DNA of 64,000 bases from an uncultured Flavobacteriaceae bacterium (GTDB lineage: Bacteria > Bacteroidota > Bacteroidia > Flavobacteriales > Flavobacteriaceae): positions 62,001 through 126,000 of the forward strand of contig CANLVG010000002.1 of NCBI GenBank assembly GCA_947494565.1, written 5' to 3'. A program made the translations under genes and the position numbers. A model generated the notes under the pieces. It ran no database searches, was not told the DNA's origin, and saw only the letters and a list, made by a program, of their open reading frames with translations. Positions 54,611 to 62,442 of the stretch are shown one piece after another; the stretch's first letter is position 1, and the number at the start of each line of letters is the position of its first letter.

Positions 54611-55927
54611 ATGCCTCTTATTATCGTTATTGGTGGAATACTGCTCTTGTTTCTATTGATAGCCCAATTTAAACTCAACGCTTTTATTTCCTTTATCATC
54701 GTCTCCTTACTTGTTGGAGTAGCGGAAGGCATGGAAGTCCTTAAAGTGGTCGACTCCATTCAAACCGGGTTGGGAAAAACCTTGGGTAGTCTTATCATGA
54801 TTTTGGGTTTGGGAGCCATGCTGGGAAAATTAGTGGCCGACAGCGGGGCCGCCCAGCGCATCACGACCAAATTGGTCGATAAATTCGGAAAGAAGAACAT
54901 TCAATGGGCTGTGGTCTTGACCGGTTTTATTGTCGGTATTCCGATGTTCTATACGGTAGGCTTCGTGATTTTGGTTCCATTGGTGTTTACGGTGGCGGCA
55001 GCGACGGGTTTACCCCTAATTTACGTAGGTCTTCCGATGTTGGCCTCACTCTCGGTAACACATGGTTACCTTCCGCCCCACCCAGCCCCTACTGGTATCG
55101 CAGTCATGTTCGATGCGGATTTAGGGAAGACCTTACTCTATGGCATTATCGTGGCGATCCCAGCCATTATTGTTGCGGGACCCTTGTTTTCTAGAACTAT
55201 CAAGAATATCGAAGCTACACCCTTAAAAGAGTTTTTAAATCCGAAAGTATTGCAGGAGGATGAAATGCCCAGTACAATGACCAGTATTTTGACCGCACTA
55301 CTTCCGGTTATCCTAATTGGTATTGCGGCGTTACTGGATTTTTTACTTCCGGAAGCAAATGGGTTTAGAAAAATAGTGGCCATTGCAGGAAATCCCGTGA
55401 TCGCCATGCTGATTTCGGTATTGGTCGCTATCTACACCCTAGGTCTGGCAAGAGGACGGAAAATGACCGAAATTATGAGTTCCGTTTCCAATGCGGTTGC
55501 CGGTATCACTATGGTTTTATTAATTATTGCAGGTGCAGGTGCCTTGAAGGAAGTGCTGATCGATAGCGGCGTTAGTGACTATATCGGTAACATGCTCAAA
55601 GGCTCTTCGATTTCCCCTCTGATTTTGGCCTGGTTGATTGCGACCGTCATTCGTATATGCGTTGGTTCGGCTACCGTTGCCGGTTTGACGGCAGCGGGTA
55701 TTGCATTACCGCTGTTATCCGGTACCGATGTCAGTCCTGAATTGATGGTCTTGGCCATCGGCTCTGGTAGCTTGATGCTATCACATGTCAACGATGGCGG
55801 CTTTTGGCTGTACAAGGAGTATTTTAATCTCTCCGTAAAGGACACCTTGAAAACGTGGACAGTAATGGAAACCACGGTTGGCGTTATGGGCCTTGTCGGA
55901 GTTCTAATTTTAGATATATTCATTTAA
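54611..55927 (+). CDS. GntP-family permease, probable D-amino-acid or hydroxy-acid importer
   Basis: A 438-residue protein with about 12 membrane helices and GntP family blocks such as LGKTLGSLIMILGLGAMLGK, HGYLPPHPAPTGIAVMF and LSHVNDGGFWLYKEYF. Family members import gluconate, D-serine, glycerate or related acids with protons. The genes that follow (RidA, D-threonine aldolase-like, dipeptidase) point to a D-amino acid or its peptide as substrate; this is inference. First gene of the operon. TATATTTA, near the -7 consensus, lies in the upstream gap. Confidence 0.93.
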   Translation: MPLIIVIGGILLLFLLIAQFKLNAFISFIIVSLLVGVAEGMEVLKVVDSIQTGLGKTLGSLIMILGLGAMLGKLVADSGAAQRITTKLVDKFGKKNIQWAVVLTGFIVGIPMFYTVGFVILVPLVFTVAAATGLPLIYVGLPMLASLSVTHGYLPPHPAPTGIAVMFDADLGKTLLYGIIVAIPAIIVAGPLFSRTIKNIEATPLKEFLNPKVLQEDEMPSTMTSILTALLPVILIGIAALLDFLLPEANGFRKIVAIAGNPVIAMLISVLVAIYTLGLARGRKMTEIMSSVSNAVAGITMVLLIIAGAGALKEVLIDSGVSDYIGNMLKGSSISPLILAWLIATVIRICVGSATVAGLTAAGIALPLLSGTDVSPELMVLAIGSGSLMLSHVNDGGFWLYKEYFNLSVKDTLKTWTVMETTVGVMGLVGVLILDIFI

Positions 55928-55936
55928 AACAATACT

Positions 55937-56401
55937 ATGGAAACACCTTCGGAACGAATAAAAGCATTAGGATTGCAATTACCCCCCGCACCGCCACCAG
56001 CAGGATTGTACAAGCCCGTTTTGGTCGTGGATAATTTTCTCTATATATCCGGACAAGGATGTATGCGCACCGATGGCACCTTGATTGTTGGCCGGGTAGG
56101 TGACACCCTTACTTTAGAGGAAGGAAAAGCAGCAGCACGACAAACAGCATTGACCATGCTGGCGACCATCACCACCCATTTCGGTGATGTCGATCGTATC
56201 AAACGGTTGGTCAAAACCTTGGGAATGGTGAATTGCACCCCTGATTTTGGAGATCAACCCCTGGTTATCAATGGGTATAGTGAATTAATGGCCGATGTTT
56301 TTGGCCCCGATTATGGCGTTGGTGTGCGCAGTGCAGTAGGCATGATGCTCCCAGGCGGTATTGCCGTGGAAATCGAGGCGATGTTTGAACTTCATCAATA
56401 A
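55937..56401 (+). CDS. RidA-family reactive enamine/imine deaminase
   Basis: A 154-residue RidA/YjgF protein of the longer subgroup (LQLPPAPPPAGLYKPVLV, SGQGCMRTDGT, and LVKTLGMVNCTPDF). The arginine that contacts the substrate is in GVGVRSAVGMMLPGG, followed by VEIEAMFEL. It hydrolyses 2-aminoacrylate-type enamines released by PLP-dependent dehydratases, fitting with the next gene. It starts 9 bases after the permease and 11 bases before the PLP enzyme. Confidence 0.92.
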   Translation: METPSERIKALGLQLPPAPPPAGLYKPVLVVDNFLYISGQGCMRTDGTLIVGRVGDTLTLEEGKAAARQTALTMLATITTHFGDVDRIKRLVKTLGMVNCTPDFGDQPLVINGYSELMADVFGPDYGVGVRSAVGMMLPGGIAVEIEAMFELHQ

Positions 56402-56412
56402 ACTAAGCTGTC

Positions 56413-57525
56413 ATGTCTGATTTAAACTGGTTCGAGGTTTCGGACACCTCCCATCTCATCTCCCCATCATTGTTGGTCTATCCCGATCGAATTGAACAAA
56501 ACATTGCCGAAATGAAATCGGTAGTCGGCGATGTTAGTCGACTACGACCGCATATCAAAACGCATAAGACCGCCGAAATCGTTCAACTTCAACTACGGGA
56601 AGGTATTCGAAAGTTCAAATGTGCGACCATCGCGGAAGCCGAGCTGCTGGGAAGTTGCGGCGCTGATGAAATCTTGTTGGCGATGCCCTTGGTAGGGGCC
56701 AATATCCTGCGTTTTGTAGCCTTGACACAACAGTTTCCCGAATCGAATTTTTCGACCTTGGTCGACAATTCCGGAACTCTAGAGGAAATCACCACCATAG
56801 CCTTGGAAAAAAACATTAGGTTGCAACTGTGGATGGATATCAATGTGGGGATGAACCGCACAGGGATCGTCCCCGATGGGAAGGCCGTAGGACTTTTTCG
56901 TGAGATTGCCGAACATCCTCAACTTGAAGCGATGGGTTTCCATGTCTATGACGGACATATTCGCGAAACCGATTTTGATCGACAAAAGGAGGTCGTCGAT
57001 ACCGCTTACCTCAGCGTTGTCCAATTAAAAGAAACGATAGAACAACAAGGCATCACAGTGAAGCATATCGTTGCTGGGGGATCACCCTCCTTTCCGGTTC
57101 ATGCCCAAAGGGCGAATGTCGATGTTGCACCGGGCACAACACTATTATGGGATGCCCGTTATGGAGAACTTTTTCCTCATATGAATTTCCAGCCGGCCGC
57201 CATATTGTTTACACGGATCATTAGCAAACCAGCTCCGAATATCCTTTGCTTTGATCTCGGTCATAAGTCGATCGCACCTGAGATGAATTTTCCACGCGTA
57301 CGGTTTTTGAACCTTCCGGACAGTGAACAAATCGGACAAAGCGAAGAACATTTAGTGGTCAAAGTAGCCGATGGCAGCAGCTATGAAGTCGGTCAAGGAT
57401 TTTATGCGCTTCCTATGCATGTGTGCCCTACAGTAGCTAAATATGAAACCCTGCAAGTGGTAAAAGATGGAAGCATTATCAATCAATGGCAGGTCGCTGC
57501 GCGGAATCAAAAAATAACAATTTAA
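56413..57525 (+). CDS. D-threonine aldolase / D-serine dehydratase-type PLP enzyme
   Basis: A 370-residue fold-type III PLP enzyme: alanine-racemase-like barrel plus C-terminal D-serine-dehydratase-like domain. The PLP lysine lies in RLRPHIKTHKTAE (Lys49 likely). The C-terminal MHVCPTVA supplies the His-x-Cys pair that binds the metal in this family. It acts on D-beta-hydroxy amino acids, giving glycine plus aldehyde or the oxo acid plus ammonia; which of the two is not settled by sequence. RidA next door would suit a dehydratase. Confidence 0.9.
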   Translation: MSDLNWFEVSDTSHLISPSLLVYPDRIEQNIAEMKSVVGDVSRLRPHIKTHKTAEIVQLQLREGIRKFKCATIAEAELLGSCGADEILLAMPLVGANILRFVALTQQFPESNFSTLVDNSGTLEEITTIALEKNIRLQLWMDINVGMNRTGIVPDGKAVGLFREIAEHPQLEAMGFHVYDGHIRETDFDRQKEVVDTAYLSVVQLKETIEQQGITVKHIVAGGSPSFPVHAQRANVDVAPGTTLLWDARYGELFPHMNFQPAAILFTRIISKPAPNILCFDLGHKSIAPEMNFPRVRFLNLPDSEQIGQSEEHLVVKVADGSSYEVGQGFYALPMHVCPTVAKYETLQVVKDGSIINQWQVAARNQKITI

Positions 57526-57527
57526 GC

Positions 57528-58595
57528 ATGTTCATATTCGATGCCCATCTAGATTTATCCATGAACGCTTTGGAATGGAACCGTGATTTGCGGTGGCCCG
57601 TTTCTGAAATTCGGGAAAGTGAAGTCGGCATGACCGACAAACCCGATCGAGGGAAAAATACCGTTTCCTTCGATGCGATGCGAAAAGGCAATATCGGACT
57701 CTGCGTCGCCACTCAGATCGCACGCTATGTACACCAGGACAATCCACTGCCTGGCTGGAACTCACCCCATCAAGCTTGGGCGCAAACACAAGGGCAACTC
57801 GCTTGGTACAGAGCGATGGAAGAGGCAGGCGAATTGGTTCAAATCACGAACCTAGAGCAGTTAAATGCCCATCTGGAACAATGGAACACTTCGACCGATG
57901 AACACAAACCCATCGGATATATTCTGAGTTTGGAAGGTGCTGATTCCATTATTTCCATTGAACATTTGCAACGCTCTTATGAACAGGGGCTACGCGCTAT
58001 CGGTCCGGCTCATTACGGCCCTGGAACCTATGCCTATGGCACGGATTCGGTTGGGGGAATCGGTACCAAAGGAAAAGAATTGCTCAAGGAAGTAGCCCGT
58101 CTGAACATGATTTTGGATGCCACCCATTTATGTGACCAGAGCTTTTGGGAAGCCATGGATGTTTACCAAGGCGCCGTTTGGGCAAGTCATAACAATTGTA
58201 GAAAATTAGTCGATCACAATCGACAGTTTTCAGATGAACAACTTCAGGAACTGATCAATAGAAATGCGGTCATCGGGATGGTATTGGACGCCTGGATGAT
58301 GGTTCCCAATTGGATTCGCGGTCAATCGACTCCGCAAGAAATGGGAGCCAGCTTGCAACAGATGGCCGACAACATCGACCATATCTGCCAAATGGCAGGT
58401 AATACGCTACATGTAGGAATCGGAACCGACCTCGATGGCGGTTTTGGCAAAGAACAATCCCCTGCGGATTTGGACACCATAGCCGACTTAAAACAAGTGC
58501 CTGAATTACTGACGGGTAGAGGGTACACCCAAACCGATATCGAAAATATCATGCATGGCAACTTTCTACGCTTTCTAAAAACACATTGGAAATGA
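57528..58595 (+). CDS. M19-family membrane-type dipeptidase
   Basis: A 355-residue zinc dipeptidase. The metal-binding motifs are FDAHLDLS, LSLEGADSI (bridging Glu), DATHLCDQ and WASHNNCRKL, with GIGTDLDGGF near the end. Members split dipeptides, often with a D-residue at the C-terminal side, which suits the D-amino-acid operon. ATG at 57528 is chosen because the family starts a few residues before the first metal motif. Its stop overlaps the next start (ATGA). Confidence 0.92.
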   Translation: MFIFDAHLDLSMNALEWNRDLRWPVSEIRESEVGMTDKPDRGKNTVSFDAMRKGNIGLCVATQIARYVHQDNPLPGWNSPHQAWAQTQGQLAWYRAMEEAGELVQITNLEQLNAHLEQWNTSTDEHKPIGYILSLEGADSIISIEHLQRSYEQGLRAIGPAHYGPGTYAYGTDSVGGIGTKGKELLKEVARLNMILDATHLCDQSFWEAMDVYQGAVWASHNNCRKLVDHNRQFSDEQLQELINRNAVIGMVLDAWMMVPNWIRGQSTPQEMGASLQQMADNIDHICQMAGNTLHVGIGTDLDGGFGKEQSPADLDTIADLKQVPELLTGRGYTQTDIENIMHGNFLRFLKTHWK

Positions 58596-59332
58596 ACAGG
58601 AGAAAGTTTACAAAACTAACTTCTTTAGGCGCTCTAGGAGCGTTGCTACCCCAATGTGAGGATTTCGAATCCTTTCCATTTCAAAAAAATCAGGTCATCG
58701 GTTGTTTTGGGGATAGTGTCACCTATGGCGGTAAGAACGGATATGTTGAAAAGCTCCAACAGTTATCCGACACCTTAAGGCCCGATCTCAACCTGACCTT
58801 TCACAATTGGGGCAAAAGCAGTGAAACCGTTACCGGACTTACCGAAATCGGGCATCCGGGTCCTCGCCCTTATCTTTTTGAACGTTTGAACGAGGATTTG
58901 GCCAGCACCAAAATCGATGTGGCCTTTTTCTGTTATGGCATTAATTGTGGGATTTACGGGCGGCCCTCCGAAAAATTATTCGACAGCTTCAAAATAGGCG
59001 TGCTTTCCTTTTTGGAAAAACTAAAGCAAAAGGAAATCTCCGCCGTGTTACTCACTCCGCCTCCGCTCGCACTAAACACCGTACCAGTCGCTACGGACCT
59101 ACAAAAACCCTTCACTTGGCAAAACCCATATCCGAACTATGAGGAAGAGGTGCTACAAAAGTTCAAGCGTATCATTTTGGATACAAAACACCCTTCGGTA
59201 TTGGCCACAATAGACATTCATCAAGTGTTGTTGGACCATCAAAAGCAGTGTTATGATTCCGATCCGATCCACCCAAATTTGACCGGTCATCGATTGATTG
59301 CAGAGACAATCGTCGAAAACTTAGGGTTTTAA
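58592..59332 (+). CDS. Exported SGNH/GDSL-family hydrolase
   Basis: About 246 residues. A twin-arginine-like N-terminus (MNRRKFTKLTSLGALGALLP) suggests Tat export. Block I carries the nucleophile Ser in CFGDSVTYGG, block III Asn is in FFCYGINCGIYG, and the catalytic DxxH is in SDPIHPNLTGH. An esterase or lipase-type activity on an acyl or acetyl group is expected. The start overlaps the dipeptidase stop, so it is part of that operon. Start at 58592 is preferred over a TTG two codons upstream. Confidence 0.88.
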   Translation: MNRRKFTKLTSLGALGALLPQCEDFESFPFQKNQVIGCFGDSVTYGGKNGYVEKLQQLSDTLRPDLNLTFHNWGKSSETVTGLTEIGHPGPRPYLFERLNEDLASTKIDVAFFCYGINCGIYGRPSEKLFDSFKIGVLSFLEKLKQKEISAVLLTPPPLALNTVPVATDLQKPFTWQNPYPNYEEEVLQKFKRIILDTKHPSVLATIDIHQVLLDHQKQCYDSDPIHPNLTGHRLIAETIVENLGF

Positions 59333-59359
59333 CAGCCTTTTAAGTCCGTCTGGCAGGGT

Positions 59360-59384
59360 ATTTGTTATTTTTGAGGTAACAAAT
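59360..59384. promoter_or_regulatory. Inverted repeat overlapping a -7 promoter box
   Basis: ATTTGTTA at 59360-59367 and its perfect complement at 59377-59384 flank 9 bases. TATTTTTG (59366-59373), an exact -7 match, overlaps the repeat, and the next gene starts 16 bases later. It may be an operator, or a weak hairpin ending the upstream operon. Confidence 0.45.
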
Positions 59385-59399
59385 CGACTTATACTATCG

Positions 59400-60053
59400 A
59401 TGAATTCCAAGATTACATTTTTGGTACTGTTATGCCTCCCGCTGTTCGGACGGGCCCAATCGGATATTCCCACAGCCAAACCTTTGAAAATAGAGGCTGC
59501 GAACAAACTGGATGAAAAGGGAAAGACGGATAAAGGCACTGCACTTCGCATTCCCGATGTGATCAAAGACAAGCCCAATATCAACTTCAAGGATTCCCTA
59601 ATGGGAAGAAAACCTGTGAAAATGCTTCCCGACAAAAAATTGTTACAGGCAGGGCATAATATGAAAATAGACCCAAAGGTAGGTCCTAGAACAGCTAAAG
59701 AAGGCTCTAAAGACCATTTTCCAGATCAAAATCTAGGCGAAATCAAAAGCAATGGCAAGTTTGTAGGGATCGTTTGCCGGGATCATGAATATGTGGATGG
59801 AGATCGGGTAAAGATTTACGTCAATGGAAAAGTGGCCGATCCCAATATTTTATTGACCGGTGCCTTTAAAGGTGTGAATGCCGATTTGGAGAAAGGTTTT
59901 AATCAGTTGGTCTTTGAAGCCTTGAACGAGGGATCCTCATCCCCGAATACAGCTCAAATCGATGTCTATGATGATCAGGGGCAAATGATCTATTCGAACA
60001 AGTGGTTGCTCTCGGCAGGCTCTAAAGCAAGTTTGATCATTACCAAAGAGTAG
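59400..60053 (+). CDS. Secreted protein of unknown function
   Basis: A 217-residue protein with a signal peptide (KITFLVLLCLPLFGRAQ). A low-complexity, Lys/Asp-rich middle precedes a strand-rich C-terminal domain (GIVCRDHEYVDGDRVKIYVN to NKWLLSAGSKASLIITKE) that looks like an immunoglobulin-like sandwich. Similar proteins are widespread in Flavobacteriaceae without a known role. It follows the D-amino-acid operon after 67 bases and is convergent with the acylase gene. Confidence 0.8.
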   Translation: MNSKITFLVLLCLPLFGRAQSDIPTAKPLKIEAANKLDEKGKTDKGTALRIPDVIKDKPNINFKDSLMGRKPVKMLPDKKLLQAGHNMKIDPKVGPRTAKEGSKDHFPDQNLGEIKSNGKFVGIVCRDHEYVDGDRVKIYVNGKVADPNILLTGAFKGVNADLEKGFNQLVFEALNEGSSSPNTAQIDVYDDQGQMIYSNKWLLSAGSKASLIITKE

Positions 60054-60130
60054 CGCTATTTTACCAAGTACAGGTCATACCCCCCTTGTAAACAAGTAAA
60101 ACAACCCATCACCCTTTCGAGATACTCTAT

Positions 60131-62311
60131 TTATCTTTTACCCGGCACATAAGTTTCTTTGGCCCGTTTCAATACATCCTTCTTATAATATGGCACTTCT
60201 TTCCATTGGACATCGGCATACATTTGGATCTGATCATCGAAATGAGGCGAAGCAGGATTACCACTTTGCCCGCCCGCCAAAATACTCTTGGCCTTAACAC
60301 GATCTCCAAATTCAACGGCGGCCACAAAACTATTCCCTCGCGTACCATACAGTTTTTTGGCATTCTCGCTACCATAGCGCGCACCGTAGGCAGCCAAAGC
60401 CCCCCAACGCCCCGAAGCAAAACCAATAGGAATACTGGGTTTGCTATCGTCGAAAGGCTGACGGATATCCCCATTCAAACGTTGGTACCGATTCACCGCT
60501 CCCCAAGGCATATTCCAAGTTCCGAAATCAGCCATTAGTTGATCGATGACAGATTCGAAAATCCGAAGTTTTTCCGTATTTGGAGAGGTACTACCCCATA
60601 ATTTGACGCGTTCCATGGGAATCATTCCTTCGGGGTATTTTCCTTCTCGATAATACGCTGTGCCATAAAAATGAGCCAAAGTCATGGCAACCGACTCTTT
60701 TGAAGTCCTAAAATCCCAATCGGCCAATACATCCACGGCACCCTGTAATTTGGGGTTTCTGTCGTGGTGTTCATAATAGGCTTTGACCAAACCGGGAATC
60801 AAAGCCTCGAATGCCGGCAAATAAGGGTCATGGGCCAATTGAATCAAACTATCCAAGGTATACCCCTTACGATCTTCCAATAGGGCGATAGCGTGTACCC
60901 CCCTGAAATTCTCGCGATCGATGGACATGTAGTTTGGGTAATCGGATTTCTTCGGACTAAATTCCAAAGCCGCGGTATAAGGCGTAGAGTTGCAGTTTTG
61001 CAACCATCCGTTTTCTGGGTTGAGCAAAAGAATATTCTCCGATTCAGGGTGAAGCCCTTGCCAATCCGTTTTGGGATTGTTCCCTTCCACAGGTCTCGTG
61101 TAATCGAAAGAAGTGTCTCTTTTGGGAACAAAATTGCCATGAAAGTAAGCGATATTGCCTTCGGCATCGGCGTATACGGTATTGTTCGAAGAATTGGCGC
61201 GAATGTCCATCATCTCGCGAAAACCGGCATACCCATCTTGTTTGGTGCGGATAAAGGACTGCTCCAGGGCATTAACGGGTTCCCACATCATCGCGGACGC
61301 CGTCCATTGACCGTCTGTCAAATGTGTGATAGGGCCATGATGGGTGCGGTACATGGGAAATGTTCTTTCCTTGAAATCGGCCCCATTCTTATAGGTCAAG
61401 GTGACCTCGGTAGTGGTCACTGGCCTCAATTCTTCCCCATACTGATAAAATAACTCCTCTTCGTTTTTTACTACCGTTTCCTTGAACTCATCAATGACAT
61501 CGGTATCACCAGAGGTGTGCATCCAACCGGTTTTTTCATTAAACCCTTGATAAACGAAAAATTGTCCCCAAGTCACCGCACCATAGGCATTCAGACCTTC
61601 ATCACTGACTACATGCACCTCGCCACGAAAATAGAAGGACGTATGCGGATTGATCAATAACAGTGCATCACCGGATTGAGTCAACTCACCGGAAATAGCG
61701 ATACCGTTAGAACCTTGAGGTTCGGCCTCCATCTCGATTTTTTCCAACTCTTCCAATTCCATTTTCGGTACCTCCATCCCACTCTCATAAAAGGCCTTGA
61801 TACGATTGGTACGAATCCGTTCGATATCACCTCCAATAGAACCTTCACTAAAATACATGGGCATCCAAGGTTCAAAATGTGTCAGTAATCTGGGTTGTAC
61901 CTCAGGATGGGTTTCCAAATAGTAATTGATGCCATCCGCAAAGGCATCACATAGCTTCTTCAACCAATCAGGACTCTTTTCATAGTTCGCTTTTGCTTCT
62001 TCTTCGGTCATAAAAAGTTTTGCTCGTAGGTCACTATAAAGAGCTGCTTCACCTTCGACCTCGGCCAATCTTCCTGTGGCCCAAATATAATTTTGCTCAA
62101 CGCGATTGAAATCATCCTCGCATTGGGCATATAATAAGCCGAACACGGCATCGGCATCGGTTTTTCCATAGATATGCGGCACTCCAAAATCATCGCGGAT
62201 AATCGTCACATTTTCGGCCTTTTGTGCCAAACTAGATGCTGTTGTTTCTGAGTTCGTATCCGTTTTGCAGGAAAGCAGGGCCAGGGCAATTAGTAGCAGT
62301 AGATTTCGCAT
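60131..62311 (-). CDS. Penicillin-acylase-family Ntn hydrolase lipoprotein
   Basis: A 726-residue precursor with a lipobox (LIALALLSC, Cys near residue 13). The A-chain region begins with VTIIRDDFGVPHIYGKTDADA. The B-chain nucleophile Ser is in EPQGSNGIAISGE, followed by LINPHTSFYFR and GVTWGQFFVYQGFNEKTGWMHT. The precursor should cleave itself before that Ser. Substrates in the family include penicillins and N-acyl-homoserine lactones; this branch, common in Bacteroidota, has no settled substrate. ATG at 62311 preferred. Convergent with the secreted protein gene, divergent from the ABC exporter. Confidence 0.9.
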   Translation of the reverse strand: MRNLLLLIALALLSCKTDTNSETTASSLAQKAENVTIIRDDFGVPHIYGKTDADAVFGLLYAQCEDDFNRVEQNYIWATGRLAEVEGEAALYSDLRAKLFMTEEEAKANYEKSPDWLKKLCDAFADGINYYLETHPEVQPRLLTHFEPWMPMYFSEGSIGGDIERIRTNRIKAFYESGMEVPKMELEELEKIEMEAEPQGSNGIAISGELTQSGDALLLINPHTSFYFRGEVHVVSDEGLNAYGAVTWGQFFVYQGFNEKTGWMHTSGDTDVIDEFKETVVKNEEELFYQYGEELRPVTTTEVTLTYKNGADFKERTFPMYRTHHGPITHLTDGQWTASAMMWEPVNALEQSFIRTKQDGYAGFREMMDIRANSSNNTVYADAEGNIAYFHGNFVPKRDTSFDYTRPVEGNNPKTDWQGLHPESENILLLNPENGWLQNCNSTPYTAALEFSPKKSDYPNYMSIDRENFRGVHAIALLEDRKGYTLDSLIQLAHDPYLPAFEALIPGLVKAYYEHHDRNPKLQGAVDVLADWDFRTSKESVAMTLAHFYGTAYYREGKYPEGMIPMERVKLWGSTSPNTEKLRIFESVIDQLMADFGTWNMPWGAVNRYQRLNGDIRQPFDDSKPSIPIGFASGRWGALAAYGARYGSENAKKLYGTRGNSFVAAVEFGDRVKAKSILAGGQSGNPASPHFDDQIQMYADVQWKEVPYYKKDVLKRAKETYVPGKR

Positions 62312-62442
62312 TTTCAAAAAATTAACGGTTCAGTGGTGTTAAATTAATCGACTTACCGCTTAAAAACTAATTTTAGAACCCAAAATAAACCATCGCGGAA
62401 TACTTGCTTTTTAGGTATCTTGCAGATTCTTCAATAGCGACT

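Noticed and set aside
60893-61453. 186-codon open frame on the plus strand
   Set aside because: Antisense to the acylase gene, which has complete family motifs in this stretch.
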